The notes beneath the pieces are model-generated. The model saw nothing but the letters and a program-made list of their open reading frames with translations, had not been told where the DNA came from and made no database searches. A DNA stretch of 64,000 bases from Chrysemys picta bellii (Eukaryota > Chordata > Testudines > Emydidae), in NCBI RefSeq assembly GCF_011386835.1, contig NC_088791.1, forward strand, positions 8,556,998-8,620,997, written 5' to 3'. Made by a program: the position numbers and the translations under genes. How positions within the stretch are numbered: the stretch's first letter is position 1; the number at the start of each line of letters is the position of its first letter. Positions 22,401-34,400 of the stretch are shown here, piece after piece.

Positions 22401-25400
22401 AAAAAATCAAGAGGCTTGTCTTTATAGCTAGAGTGCTTTGTCCAGAAATGCCTATGTAACTTTGATGGTTTTAGGCTTTCATTTGCTAACAGTTCACAGC
22501 AGATGACACTCTGTGGCCTGTGTTCATCATTTCGGTCCTCAATAATGAAAACCCAAACTTTAAGTAAACAGGGTCGTACCTACGATTATTTTTCTTCTCA
22601 GGTTGTGATGAATTCCTACTGTCACTTGTGCTTGCAGTTGCAACAGAACAGTTTAAAAATGTATCCATTTCACTGATTAAAGACTCACTTTGTGATTAAA
22701 ATGCACACTCTTCATTGGAAGTTCTACATGGAACACTCATTTCCCATAATTCTTCCCACTTTGCATTTGATTGTCTAATTGATGAGGCTACAAATGGGTC
22801 ACAGAGGTAACGGATTCTGTGATTTTATGTGACCTCTGCGACTTCAGCCCCGGGTGGCAAGGCTCTGGGCTCTCGGCCCCCCATGGCAGGGCTCCAGATA
22901 GCCACGACCCTTTCCTACATTCTTGCGACCCGCTTTTGGGTCATGACTCATGGGTTGAGAAACACTGAACCAGTCCATCCCCTGAAGCAGGATCTTGACC
23001 ATCCCTGAGATGTTTGTCTAACCTGTACTTAAAAACCTCCAATGATGGGGATTCTACAACCTCCCTAGGTAACTTATTCCTTACTTAACTTATATTTGGA
23101 AAGTTTTTCCTAATATCTAACCTAAACCTCCCTTTCTGCAAATTAAGCCCAATACTTCTTGTCCTACGTTCAGTGGACACAGAGAACGATTGATCCCTGT
23201 CCTCTTTATAACTGCCTTTAAAATATTTTAAAACTGTTATCAGGTCCCTCCTCAGTCTTCTTTTCTCAAGACTAAACATGCACAGTTGTTGTTTTTTTAA
23301 CTTTTCCTTGTGAGTCAGATTTTCTAAACTTTTCATCATTTTTCTTGCTTTTCTCTGGACTTTCTCCAATTTTTCCACATCTTTCTTAAGGTGTGATGCC
23401 TAAAACTTAACACAGTATTCCAGTTGAGTCCTCATCAATGCTGAGCAGAGCAGGACAATTACTTCCTGTGTCTTACATACAACCCCCCTATTAATACACC
23501 CCTGAATAAATATCTAAGTTGGGGGGGGGGTATTCTTTTTTCCTCTGTACTGAGATCTTAGATTTAATGTGGAATAAACTCTTTTCTTTAATACAACTGA
23601 GTTACACCTCTACCCCGATATAACGCTGTCCTCGGGAGCCAAAAAATCTTACCATGTTATAGGTGAAACCATGTTATATCGAACTTGCTTTGATCCGCCG
23701 GAGCGCGCAACCCCGCCCCCCCCCGGAGCACTGCTTTACCGCGTTATATCCGAATTCGTGTTATATCGAGTCGCGTTATATTGGGGTAGAGGTGTATAAA
23801 CCACTAAGAAATTAAGTTTATAATGCAGAGGCTGACAGATGCTTAACTGTAGCAGCACTAGCTTGTGTCACTATTTTATCAATGAACTATGGCAAATGAG
23901 AACAGTGTGGTGCACATGGACCCTATAAAACTTTAACTTCAAAGGCCTGATTTTCTCAAAGATATTAGAAACGTATCCAGCTTTAAAGGTCATTCCTGAG
24001 CACAAACCAGATGGTCTTAGTGTCCAATTTCATTTTATTTATTTTTTTGAAAGACTTTTACCCATTACAACTTTTTTTATTGCAAGGCCATGTTCACATT
24101 TGAACTGCCAGGATATCTGACATGAAATACATTTTTAATGAGTGGAATGTTTGAAATTTAAAACAGTAAGCCATAAAATTGCTGAAATCTCCACTGAATA
24201 ATTAAAATACAACTTTGCTTTGTAGTTGCAATGTTCTGCTCTGTTAAAATTCTCTCTCTCCTTTTTTCTCATACATAAAACTTTTGAGGAATAATACATA
24301 TTAAAAACAATGCTTTTGGAAAACAGATAGTGCTTGGAAAATTCGGGCCAGTTTTCAATTAGTTATAATTTCCAAGCTGGTCTCTCAAAGCACTCATTGT
24401 GCATCACATTTGATTTTTCCAATCTTGTAACCGTCACAGCATTTCTGTCAAAAAGTCCTTTGGACTTGCTAGTCATGTGAGTTAATCTAGCATTATAACA
24501 TATTACAAACACAGAGTAGATCTTCATATTATAGGACTTGAGTTGAAGGAGGTGCCTATTATATAACATCACTGATAGTCAATCTAGGGTTCTATGGTGC
24601 TGGGCATCCAAAGAACTAATTCTGCTTCTACATTGTCAGCTATTGTATATGCACTTAGGGCTCTATTCTTATGACATATTACATTAGTACCTAGAGACCC
24701 CATTGTGTTAGGTGCTGTACATATACATAGTAATGTATATAGATACATACATAGTCCCTGCCCTGAGGAACTTACAGTTTAAAATAAGGCAAAATGCAAC
24801 AAGTGAGTGTAGCAAACAGACAGAATTGGAGAGATGATAAGAGCACCAGTAACACATGGCTACACAGATCACTGCAATGTGTACTATACAGAACTACCTT
24901 CGAAATGTAGAAGTTACAGCTGGTGAAGAATGAAGGATGCCCATTTGCTTTGTCAGAATTAGCTACAAAAAGTATATTATGCTGGTTCAACTACCTTGAA
25001 ATTTAGACTCTACAGCTGGTGAAGAATGGAGGATTCCCACTTTGTCGGCATTAGTCACAGAAATCATATTGTAATAGTTCAGTAATTACACTGGCATCCT
25101 ATTCGCTTCTGGATGCAATATGTACGTGTCCCGTATAGATGCACCCTAACACTTTTGTAGTGGGCTGTGGCAGACTGACAATTTCTTGCAATATCCTGAA
25201 TGAACTTTACTGAATTAAGTTAAACCTTACAGAATTAGTTTTAACATCTTTGGAGTTCATTGTATTAAAAATGCAATTGTATATGTGTTATCATGGAATT
25301 GTATGCATTTCCATGGGAAAGGTAAATAGGAGAAGAGCAGGGGGTGATTAGGCAAATTCACTCAGGTTGTAACATCTCCAGAGAAGCCACCCCCCTGGCA

Positions 25401-28400
25401 AAATTTACAAACAATATTTCCAACTGGATTCTCTGACAGACAAGGAAAGAATTTTTGGATAAATAGGCTGGTCTTAAACTGGCTCGTGGCCTTCTTCCTG
25501 AATCAGCAAATGGATAGGACCCCTAGTTCCTGGTGGGTCCCAATCCTCAGAGTAAGGATTGAAGGACTGGGCTCTCCAGAATCCATGTTAGGGTTGGGGT
25601 TATTCAGGCAAGCTTTGGGGATGCATGTAAGTTCTTTTATTGTTTTAGTACATTTTCTCTGTAATGCTTTGTACCTTAAGACTATAGTAGGCTTGCCTAG
25701 GAAGTGCTGCATGGTAACTTATATCTGTTGACAATCACTTTGTTGTCTCTGAAGAGACAGCAAGCAGGTGTCCTGGAGCAACCTGTCTGTGCTGGGAAAT
25801 ACACAGTGAAGGCAGGGAACTATGCAGCCTGGGAATACCCTGGTCCATGGGTCTCCATCCAGAAAGGCAAGAGCTGGGGAGCTGGGAGCCAAGAGTAGGT
25901 GCCCTTGCTGAACCGGAGGGGAAATACAGGTGCAGTTGCCCTGAACTGTGACGCTGGGCACAATAACATGAACTAAAGAATAAGTTCAGATGAATGGATG
26001 GATGGACAGACAGATAAAAGGTGCTGATTTTGCTTTGCAGTTCACCTTTAAAGGAATCTTGATAATTTATACAGCATATTAAAAAATAAGTAGATATTAT
26101 ATGATGATTTCAGACAGCCTAGATCTAGTAGGAGACAGAACGCCTTGCAATGACCATTTAACAGTCTTCTGTAATATTTAACTTTAAAAAAAAGCAACAA
26201 TTTGAGCCTTGACCGCATTCTATCGTCTCTTAAACTGATGGAGTAAATTTACCTGTATCTGAAAAAATTGTTGAACTGTCTGCAGATTCTGTGAGAAAGT
26301 TCTCGCTTTCCACAGGCCATGGGTCCAACTAATATTAACATGGGGTAGGGAGCATCAAGACTAGGCAAAGTGCTGCAAGGAGAAAAAACAAACAAGGCAC
26401 TGTTACACTTCCTACAATGGACACTTGTACTGGCATCATATAGGTCTTTGGGAACAGCATATCATCAAGGGAACTGATCTAAACTAATCTAGGGGGTGGG
26501 GTGGGACACCTAACTGGCTTCAAGACTGAGCTTGATAAATTTATGGAGGGGATGGCATGATGAGACTACCTTTAATGGCATGTAGTCGTTCTGCGTCTGC
26601 TAGCAACAAATATCTCCAATGGCCAGTGATGGGACACTAGATGGGGAGGGCTCTGAGTCACTACAAAGAATTCTTTCCCAGGTGTCTGGTTGATGGGTCT
26701 TGCCCACATGCTCAGGGTCTAACTGACTGCCATACGCCGATACCCCAATATAACACGACCTGATATAATACGAATTCGGATATAACACGGTAAAGCAGCG
26801 CTCCGGGGGGGCTGGGCTGGTCACTCTGGCGGATCAAAGCAAGTTCGATATAACGCGGTTTCACCTATAACACGGTAAGATTTTTTGGCTTCCAAGGACA
26901 GCATTATATCGAGGTAGAGTCGGGAAGGAATTTTTCCCCAGATCAGATTGACAGAGACCCTGAGAGTTTTTCGTCTTCCTCTTCAGCATGGCTCACTTGC
27001 AGGTTTAAACTAGTATAAATGGTGGATTCTCTGTTATTGGAAGTCTTTAAATCATGATTTGAGGACTTCAGTAAATCAGCCAGAGGTTAGGGGTCTATTA
27101 CAGGAGTGGGTGAGTGAGGTTCTGTGGCCTGCAACATGCAGGATATCAGACTAGATGATCATGATGGTAACTTCCGACCTTAATATCTATGAGTCTATAC
27201 TATTCATGTCATTCACCGCATAGACAAAGAAAGCAATGGAAAATCAAGTGTGTGCATTTATGCATGATTTAAACATGAAAACAACATAAAATATTTCAAT
27301 AAAAAATCCCATAGCACTTTTTTGCAAAAAGAAGGATGTTAAACCTGGTGTATCCTGCTCAGACTGTAACTTGGATTTACTGTCTTTTCTGACAGGTTTC
27401 AGAGTAGCAGCCGTGTTAGTCTGTATCCGCAAAAAGAACAGGAGTACTTGTGGCACCTTAGAGACTAACAAATTTATTAGAGCAGTTGCATCCGAAGAAG
27501 TGGGCTGTAGTCCACGAAAGCTTATGCTCTAATAAATTTGTTAGTCTCTAAGGTGCCACAAGTACTCCTGTTCTTTTTGTCTTTTCTGAAATTCCCTCTG
27601 CAGTTACAGTTGCTGTGGACTGTTAAAGAGTTGCCCAGCTCCACCTCAGACATGGCAATATTTCAATGGTGGGATAACTGAGTCTTGACCATATTTAGGA
27701 TCGATCCTGCAAACCTTTATGACTCTCATGAAAGTACTATAATCTCATTGACTTGAAGGGTTTGCAGGATAGAGGTGATAGTTTGTAAAGTGCTCTACAA
27801 ATGGGATGAAAGACACTAAGGATTATGGGCCCAATCCTGTGTAGCACTAAGCACCCTTAATTCCCACTGACCGAAGCACTCTGCAGGATAGGATGCAAAG
27901 TGTTTGCAGAAACACAGAGGCCTAACTTTAGGTGCCCATTTTTACAATATTTTAGCCTAAATCCATATTAAGTGGCTTGATTTTCAGAAGTGCTGAGCGT
28001 TCAGCTGTTCCCTTTAAAGTCAATGGGCATTTGTGGGTGCTCTGCAGTTTTGAAAGTGAGGCCTCTTATTAGGTGCCTACATATGGAGTGTAAATTTAGA
28101 CATTTTGTTTTTGAAAATCTTACCAGAGAGGTTAAGTTTATGTCATTTGATGTGACAAACACCAGCTGAAATAATTTTTAAAAACCCCACCTTTTTTTGA
28201 AACTAATAAACGGCTTGACCCATTTACGTTTTCTTTTAAAGAAAACAAATCACATCTAGGTTCCAAACTTCAGACTAATGTGATTTAAAATAGCTGAGTA
28301 TAAATGCCTGAAAACAGAGTGTATAATGGAAACAGCAACAGAAGTAGATGATTAATCTATCTGAAATAATGTTAGCTGTTAAGCATAAGTGAAGGGAAAA

Positions 28401-31400
28401 AATTAGATAATTCAGAGTAATGGCTTCTCTCCTGCATCAGCTCACACCAGCAAAACAGTTCTATCTGTCTAGGTACTGATATAGTACCATACTCTCCTTG
28501 TGCCTCTAAAGCATTAATGAATTTCTTCATCACAACACTCCTGTGAAGTAGGAAAGTACTATCCTCACTTTACAGATGAGAAACAGAGACACAGATTAGA
28601 TTTAAGTGATTTGCCCAAGGTCACAGAGGGATTCTGTGGCTAAACTGAGAACTGAACCGAGGTCACTTGCATCCCAGTCTAGTGCCCTGTTCTCTAGGCC
28701 AGTGTTTCTCAACGACCGGTCTGTGGATTGGCACCAGTTCCTGAGATCTCCCAGACACAGTTTAAGAAGGCAGCAAGCCAATCCCTGATATCAAAAAAGT
28801 TGAGAAACACTACTCTAGACTACCCTTGGGTTAGGAGGTCAGTGGAATCCCTCAGTAGAAGAAGAGGTTACTCACCTTGTTCAGTAACTGGAGTTCTTCA
28901 AGATGTGTCTCCATATGGGTGCTCCACTTCAGGTACACATGCGCCCTGCATCTTTAATCAGATATTTTTGGTAGCAGTGCCCATTTGGCCCACACACGTG
29001 CCCTACACATCCTCATGCCCTTCATCGAGGCTACATAAGGCTGCACAGTGAACGGCCCTCAGTTCCTTCCTCATTGCAAAGTCCCACAAGGGAGACTCTG
29101 AAGCTGAGGGAAAGGAGGACAGGTACTGGAGCATCCATAGAGACACACATCTCAAAGAACTCCAGTTACTGTGCAAGGTGAGTTACCTTCTCCTTCTTCT
29201 TTAAGCAGTGTCCTTATGGTGACTCCTGAGCAGTATCCCCTTACAGAGGAGGGAGCTTCAGAGCAGAGTCCAGTACTGAAGAGAGAATTGCATTGCGAAC
29301 TGCAGCACCTGTCTAATGGCATGAACCAGAACATACAGGTTAGAGAAAGTCTGTACAGAGATTCATGTTGCAGCTCTGCAGATTTCAGCATCTTTGAGAC
29401 ATCTGGAACATCTTTGAGTAAAGCCACTGTGTAGATTGTGACCCTGTAGAATGCTCCCCACTCTAGGGGGAGGTTGAATGTCAGCCAAGTCATAACAAGC
29501 AATAATACACCCAGAAATCCACCCTGAAAGTCTTTGCAGGGAGATCGCAGATCCCTTGGATCTGTTGAAATTCAGAAGGTATTTTAGGTAAAAACATAGG
29601 AACTGGTTGTAATGAGACCTTGTCATTGTACCTGGAAGATCTGCCATTAAGGCCCCCAGTTCCCTGATACTCCAGGCAGAAGTGATAGCCACCACTCATG
29701 GTGCATGGTAGTCTAATGAGGCAATTAAGGGCAAGGTTCAAGTCCTAGATTGGAGTAGGGTCTCCAATTTTGGGGAAAAGATTCATTAGACCTCTTAGAA
29801 ATCTTGACATAGGATAAGCGAAAACTGAAAAACCTTCTAAGGATAAATGAAAGGCAGTTATATCTTCCAAGTTAATTTTAATAGAGATCATAGAAAGCCC
29901 TGATCTTTTCAATTCCAATAGGTAGTCTAGGACATTGGAAAGAGAAGAGCAGGCAGGAGAAACTTGTTGATGGGCACATTAAAGATTATCTCTTTCATTT
30001 TTGAAGGTAAATGCATCTCGTAGATTCCTTCCTGCTGTTTACCAATACCTGTGGCACATCTGATGAACAAGACTCTTACTCACAAAACCATTAAGGAGCC
30101 ATGCTTGGAGCTGCAGAACATCCAGGTTGGGGTGAATTGTCTGACCAACATCATGAGACATCTGGCGGGGACTGGTCAGAAGCCACCAAGTTGGGTGAGA
30201 GGTAAGTTGGATGAGGTAAGGATACCAGACTTGTCTTGGCCAGTTGGTGCAATCAGAATGACTTTGGCCTTGCCCTCCTTGATCTTGCTGAGGACTTTTA
30301 AGAGCAACGGCATTGGTAGGTATGCATAAAAGAGACACTTCACCCATGAGATGAGGAAGGCCTCTCCTGGTGATTGGGGATCAAGTCCCCCTCTCGAACA
30401 GAATCTGTTGCATTTTGCATTGGCTGCAGTGGCACAAAGATCGACTTCTAGACACCCTTAGGTTAGAAATATGTTGTGGAGGACCTAAGAATCCAACTCC
30501 CATTTGTAACTCTCAGAGAAGCGTCTTCTGAGGTTGTCGGCGGTGGTGTTCTGAATGCTCAAAAGATAAGCTGCTGAGATGACTATTCTGTTGGCCATGT
30601 GCCAATTCAAGAATTTCATCGATTCAGCACAGAGTGATGGGGAACATGTCCCATCCTGACAATTGATGTAGAACAGGCAGACCACGTTGTCTGTCATGTC
30701 TTGATGGATTTGGCTCTGATCAATGGGAGGATGTCGGAGCAAGCCCCCCTGATTGCTCTCAGTTCCAGAATGTTTATGTGCAGAAGACTCTCTTAGACAG
30801 ACCATTTGCCCTGGTCCAAAATGAGCTCCCCTGCCCAAGAGGGATATACCTGATGTTATAACAACAGTCAGAGGAGCTTGAAAGAAAGGAACTCTCAAAG
30901 ATATCTTGGAAGGATATTACACCAATTGAGCTTTCCAGGACTTGCCAAGGAACAAAGACCTGTCTGTTGAGACTGTGTTTGTTTGGTATGTAAACTGTCC
31001 TGAGCCATCCCTGGAAACTTCAGAGAGATAATTTGGCATGTTGGGTTACAAAGATACATGCTGCCATATGACCAACAGCTGAAGACAATTTCTTGCCACG
31101 GCTTGAGGACTTATCTGAATTCTTGCAGCAAGATTTTTTTTAGGTTCATGAAGTTGTCCCCAGGAAGGTAAATTTTGCCTGTTATGGCTATCTGTTGAAC
31201 TGTGGGCAAAACACACTTTTCAGGAGTGAGTTGGAGGCCTAAGCTGTGGACCTTGTGGTTTGCAATGCCTATAGGACCTCATGATAAGAATGACCTCTGA
31301 GTACCCAATCATTGAGATCAGGGAAGATGATTATCCCTAGATGACAAAGATGGGCAGATATGACCGACGTAACCTTTGGGAATATCTTTGGGGCAAAGGA

Positions 31401-34400
31401 GAGGCCGACAAGCAGCACACAGTAGTGGTTGTGATTGACTATGAAACAAAGAAACCCCTTATCAGAGGGATGAATTACAATATAAAAGTAGGTGTCTTGA
31501 AGGTCAAGATTCACAAATGAATCTTTGGAATCTGGGGAGGGAATTATACCTGCTAGAGTCACCATCCTGAATTTCTGATGTTTCACATAGTTTTCAGATG
31601 GCCTCCAAAATCCATTTGTCAGATGTTATGCTCTCCCAAGCAGGTTGAAATTGGGATAGACCATGTCCAAAGAGGGGAAGGAAGTTGGGATGGTGGAGCA
31701 ATAAGGCCCTGTTGAGAGAGTGGTTCAGACTGTTGACCAAGCCATCAAAACTGGTGCCTGGACGACATGGATGGCTGGGATGAGACAGCTGTGGTAGTAG
31801 CTGCATATACATTGGCCAGTGGCTTGGGTGGTCTAGGGAAGGTAAAATAATAAGCTGGGTGAAATCTCTGTGCCATCTGAGACCTGCTAAACTTTCTTTT
31901 ATTTGCAGGTATATATATAGCGAGGGGATCTAAGCGTAGTGCTTCGAGGTATGAAGAGTGTCATCTGTAGACTCCAAAAACCATTTATGGCCATCAAAAG
32001 GAAGGTTCTCACCAATAGTCTGCACTTTTGTAAGGAAGCCCAACAGCTGAAGCCAAGACACTCATCTCATCACGGTGGTGGTGAAAATGGACTGGATTGT
32101 GGTATCAGCTGCATTCAAGCAGGTCTGCAAGGATGTTTTTGCTAAAAGTTGACCTTCCTGAATGATGGCTTTGAATTGTTCATGGGCTCTTTTGGTTAAT
32201 GTTCAATAAAGGTGTTAAATTGTTATAATTCAGGAAGTCCTATTTGGACATGAGTGCTTGGTGATTCATTATTCTAAATTGTAATGTCACAGAAGAGTAG
32301 CTCTTGTGAACAGAAAGAACAAGATGCCACTGGTCCTTATTATATGGAGCAGCACTCGTGTTGTTTCATGTTCATTCATTGCATCCGCAACTAAGGAATT
32401 TAGTGTGGAATGTATAAATAAAAATTCCAAACCCTTGGAAAGAAGATAATACTTTTTGTTGGCATGTAGGCGGTGTCATGGCGGGAGTTTACCGGATCAG
32501 TGTGGCTGGCTCAAAGAGAGCCTTATTAATTGGAAAAGCCACTTGCAACAAGGTTGAGGTTTACAAAATATCTAGGAGTTTATGATGGGAGTCCTGAACT
32601 TCCTCAAAAGGAATTTGAAGCATATCCCCAACTCGCTTCATCAGGTCCTGGAAATGACAAAAATAATCTGCCATGAAGGTTGAGGGGGCATTATAGCCTC
32701 ATTAGGGGACGAAGAAGAGATATTTGGATGAGGTTTCACCTCTTCATCAGCCCTTGCCTCCTGCTCCTCAAAGGTCTCTTGTACCAACTCTGTTTGATGA
32801 GGAGGGAGCAAAGGCACAGGGAAATGGAATTTCCTATGTTCCCTGTGGTTTGTACTGGGCGCCCTTAGAAACTGTTGGCAGTATAGGACCCATGGATTCC
32901 AGTAAGATTGCTAGAGAGAGTCATAGGGCATAGGCAGAGATAGCTACTATTGGTCATCTCAACTGGTTGAAAGTGGTGGATGTTTATTATCCTCCCTTCT
33001 TTCAGTATGCAGAGGTGAATAAATACTCTTCAAAGACCCTTGAACTGAAAACTGAGTATTCGAGTCAGAGTCCTCATGCACATTCTCTAAAGGAGATGAT
33101 AACTGATCTCCATGAAAGATCGAAGTTGGAGAACCAGAAGGTCTCAATGAGATGTGGGTAGCAGGTGACCCAGATGATTTCTGTATCAAAAAGTGTACAA
33201 TACCAGTAAGCAGTGGATATTTCAACTCATTAGAAACAGATCTTTTAAGTATCTGAACTCCTACAATACGAAAGAACATAAGAAGTTGGTGTCAGTATGA
33301 GATAGGTATCTGTCTTGAGGAATAAGCACACCTAAGTAACATATTCCGATGTTGCAGTCCAGGGCATAAGTACCAAGGGTACTGAAGGGTCAAGTAATGC
33401 TGATTTCTTGCTAGTGTGGTTGTGACCACTGGAAGCAAGGGAGGTCTTTGGAACCATTTTTTTTTAGTAGCGGCATGAGCCTTAGAAGCAGCCTCAGACA
33501 TCTTCACGGTACCAGAAGCACTTGGAGCCTCAGCAGTGCTCCTTTTGGGGCTGGCGGTCTTCACTGACCGCGGCCTCTTTCCCAGAGATTTAGCACTCCT
33601 GCTTTTCTTATCAGTTTCCACCGACTTGGAGCACTAGGGTCTTGGTACTATAGGCACAGATGCAGACACCCCCACGGAGGTTTTGGGTGACAGGGATCCT
33701 GAAATGGCTGAGGTAGTCACCAACTTCTCCTTTATGTCCTTCGGTGACCAAGATCCTGAGGCAACTGGGGTAGCAGAAATCGTACCCCTAAAAGCCCTTG
33801 GTGACCTAGATCTGTAAGTAGACAGGGTACTAGCAGTCTCACTCCTTGAAGCTGCAGGAGACTGAAATCCATCCAAATACAGGGGGGTTCTCAAAGCCCT
33901 GATCCAAAGCTGGTTTTAAGCCTTGCTCCATCACAAGAAGCCTGAATTTGAACTCCCTCTTCTAATGAGATCTTCTCTGAAATGAAGTACAGATCTTACA
34001 TTTCAAGGGAATATGAGTATACCCCAAACGCTTGACACACCAAGAGTGTCCATCACTAAGCAGGATAGACTCCTGACAAGAAAGACAATGTTTAAAGACT
34101 AGGGATCCAGGCATACCCCAGAAATAAAGAGTCCAAAGTGACCCTACTAAACGGGGAAAACAAAGCAAAGGGAAGCCATTTACAAATATGAACTATTTAC
34201 AACTATAACTAACTAACTATGCTAAAGTATTAGTAGAAGGAGACATGCTAGAGACTCAGTCTCAGGCTGAAGGTGGTTGCGAAGGAACTGAGGATGGTTT
34301 GCCCACACAGCTCTATATAGCCTCAGTGCGGGACATGAGGATGTGTAGGGCACATGTGTGGGCCGAATGGACACTGCCAACAAAAATCTCTGATCAAAGG

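Larger units (their letters stand above)
19405..22967 (-). mobile_element. hAT element, ZBED5-like, decayed
   Basis: Inverted termini caatggttttcaacc and ggttgagaaacactg. The flanking 8-mers atctagtt (19397) and aaccagtc (22968) match only 5 of 8, consistent with age. The minus strand carries transposase remnants; the element is interrupted by a plus-strand CR1. Confidence 0.8.
19362..23500 (-). mobile_element. Outer CR1 3' end, split by a hAT element
   Basis: The 3'-terminal part (catagaaatctagggctgg and gagaggtcatctagt) is at 19362-19404 and the continuation (agtccatcccctgaagcagg onward) at 22968-23500. The 22968-23500 part still encodes [32 protein letters not shown] and DIRKNF (23378-23085), the conserved CR1 RT C-terminal region. 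The hAT insertion at 19405-22967 separates the two pieces. Confidence 0.85.
17824..26252. other. Intron 11 of LRGUK
   Basis: Dominated by the CR1/hAT/CR1 nest at 19362-23500. Also holds a polyC tract (18126), a Mariner-type MITE (23605-23794), an interspersed repeat (24690-24785), a 97-bp direct duplication (24893-25085) and a candidate solo LTR (25166-25954). Nothing recognised in 17830-18950 or 23800-24650. Confidence 0.7.
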
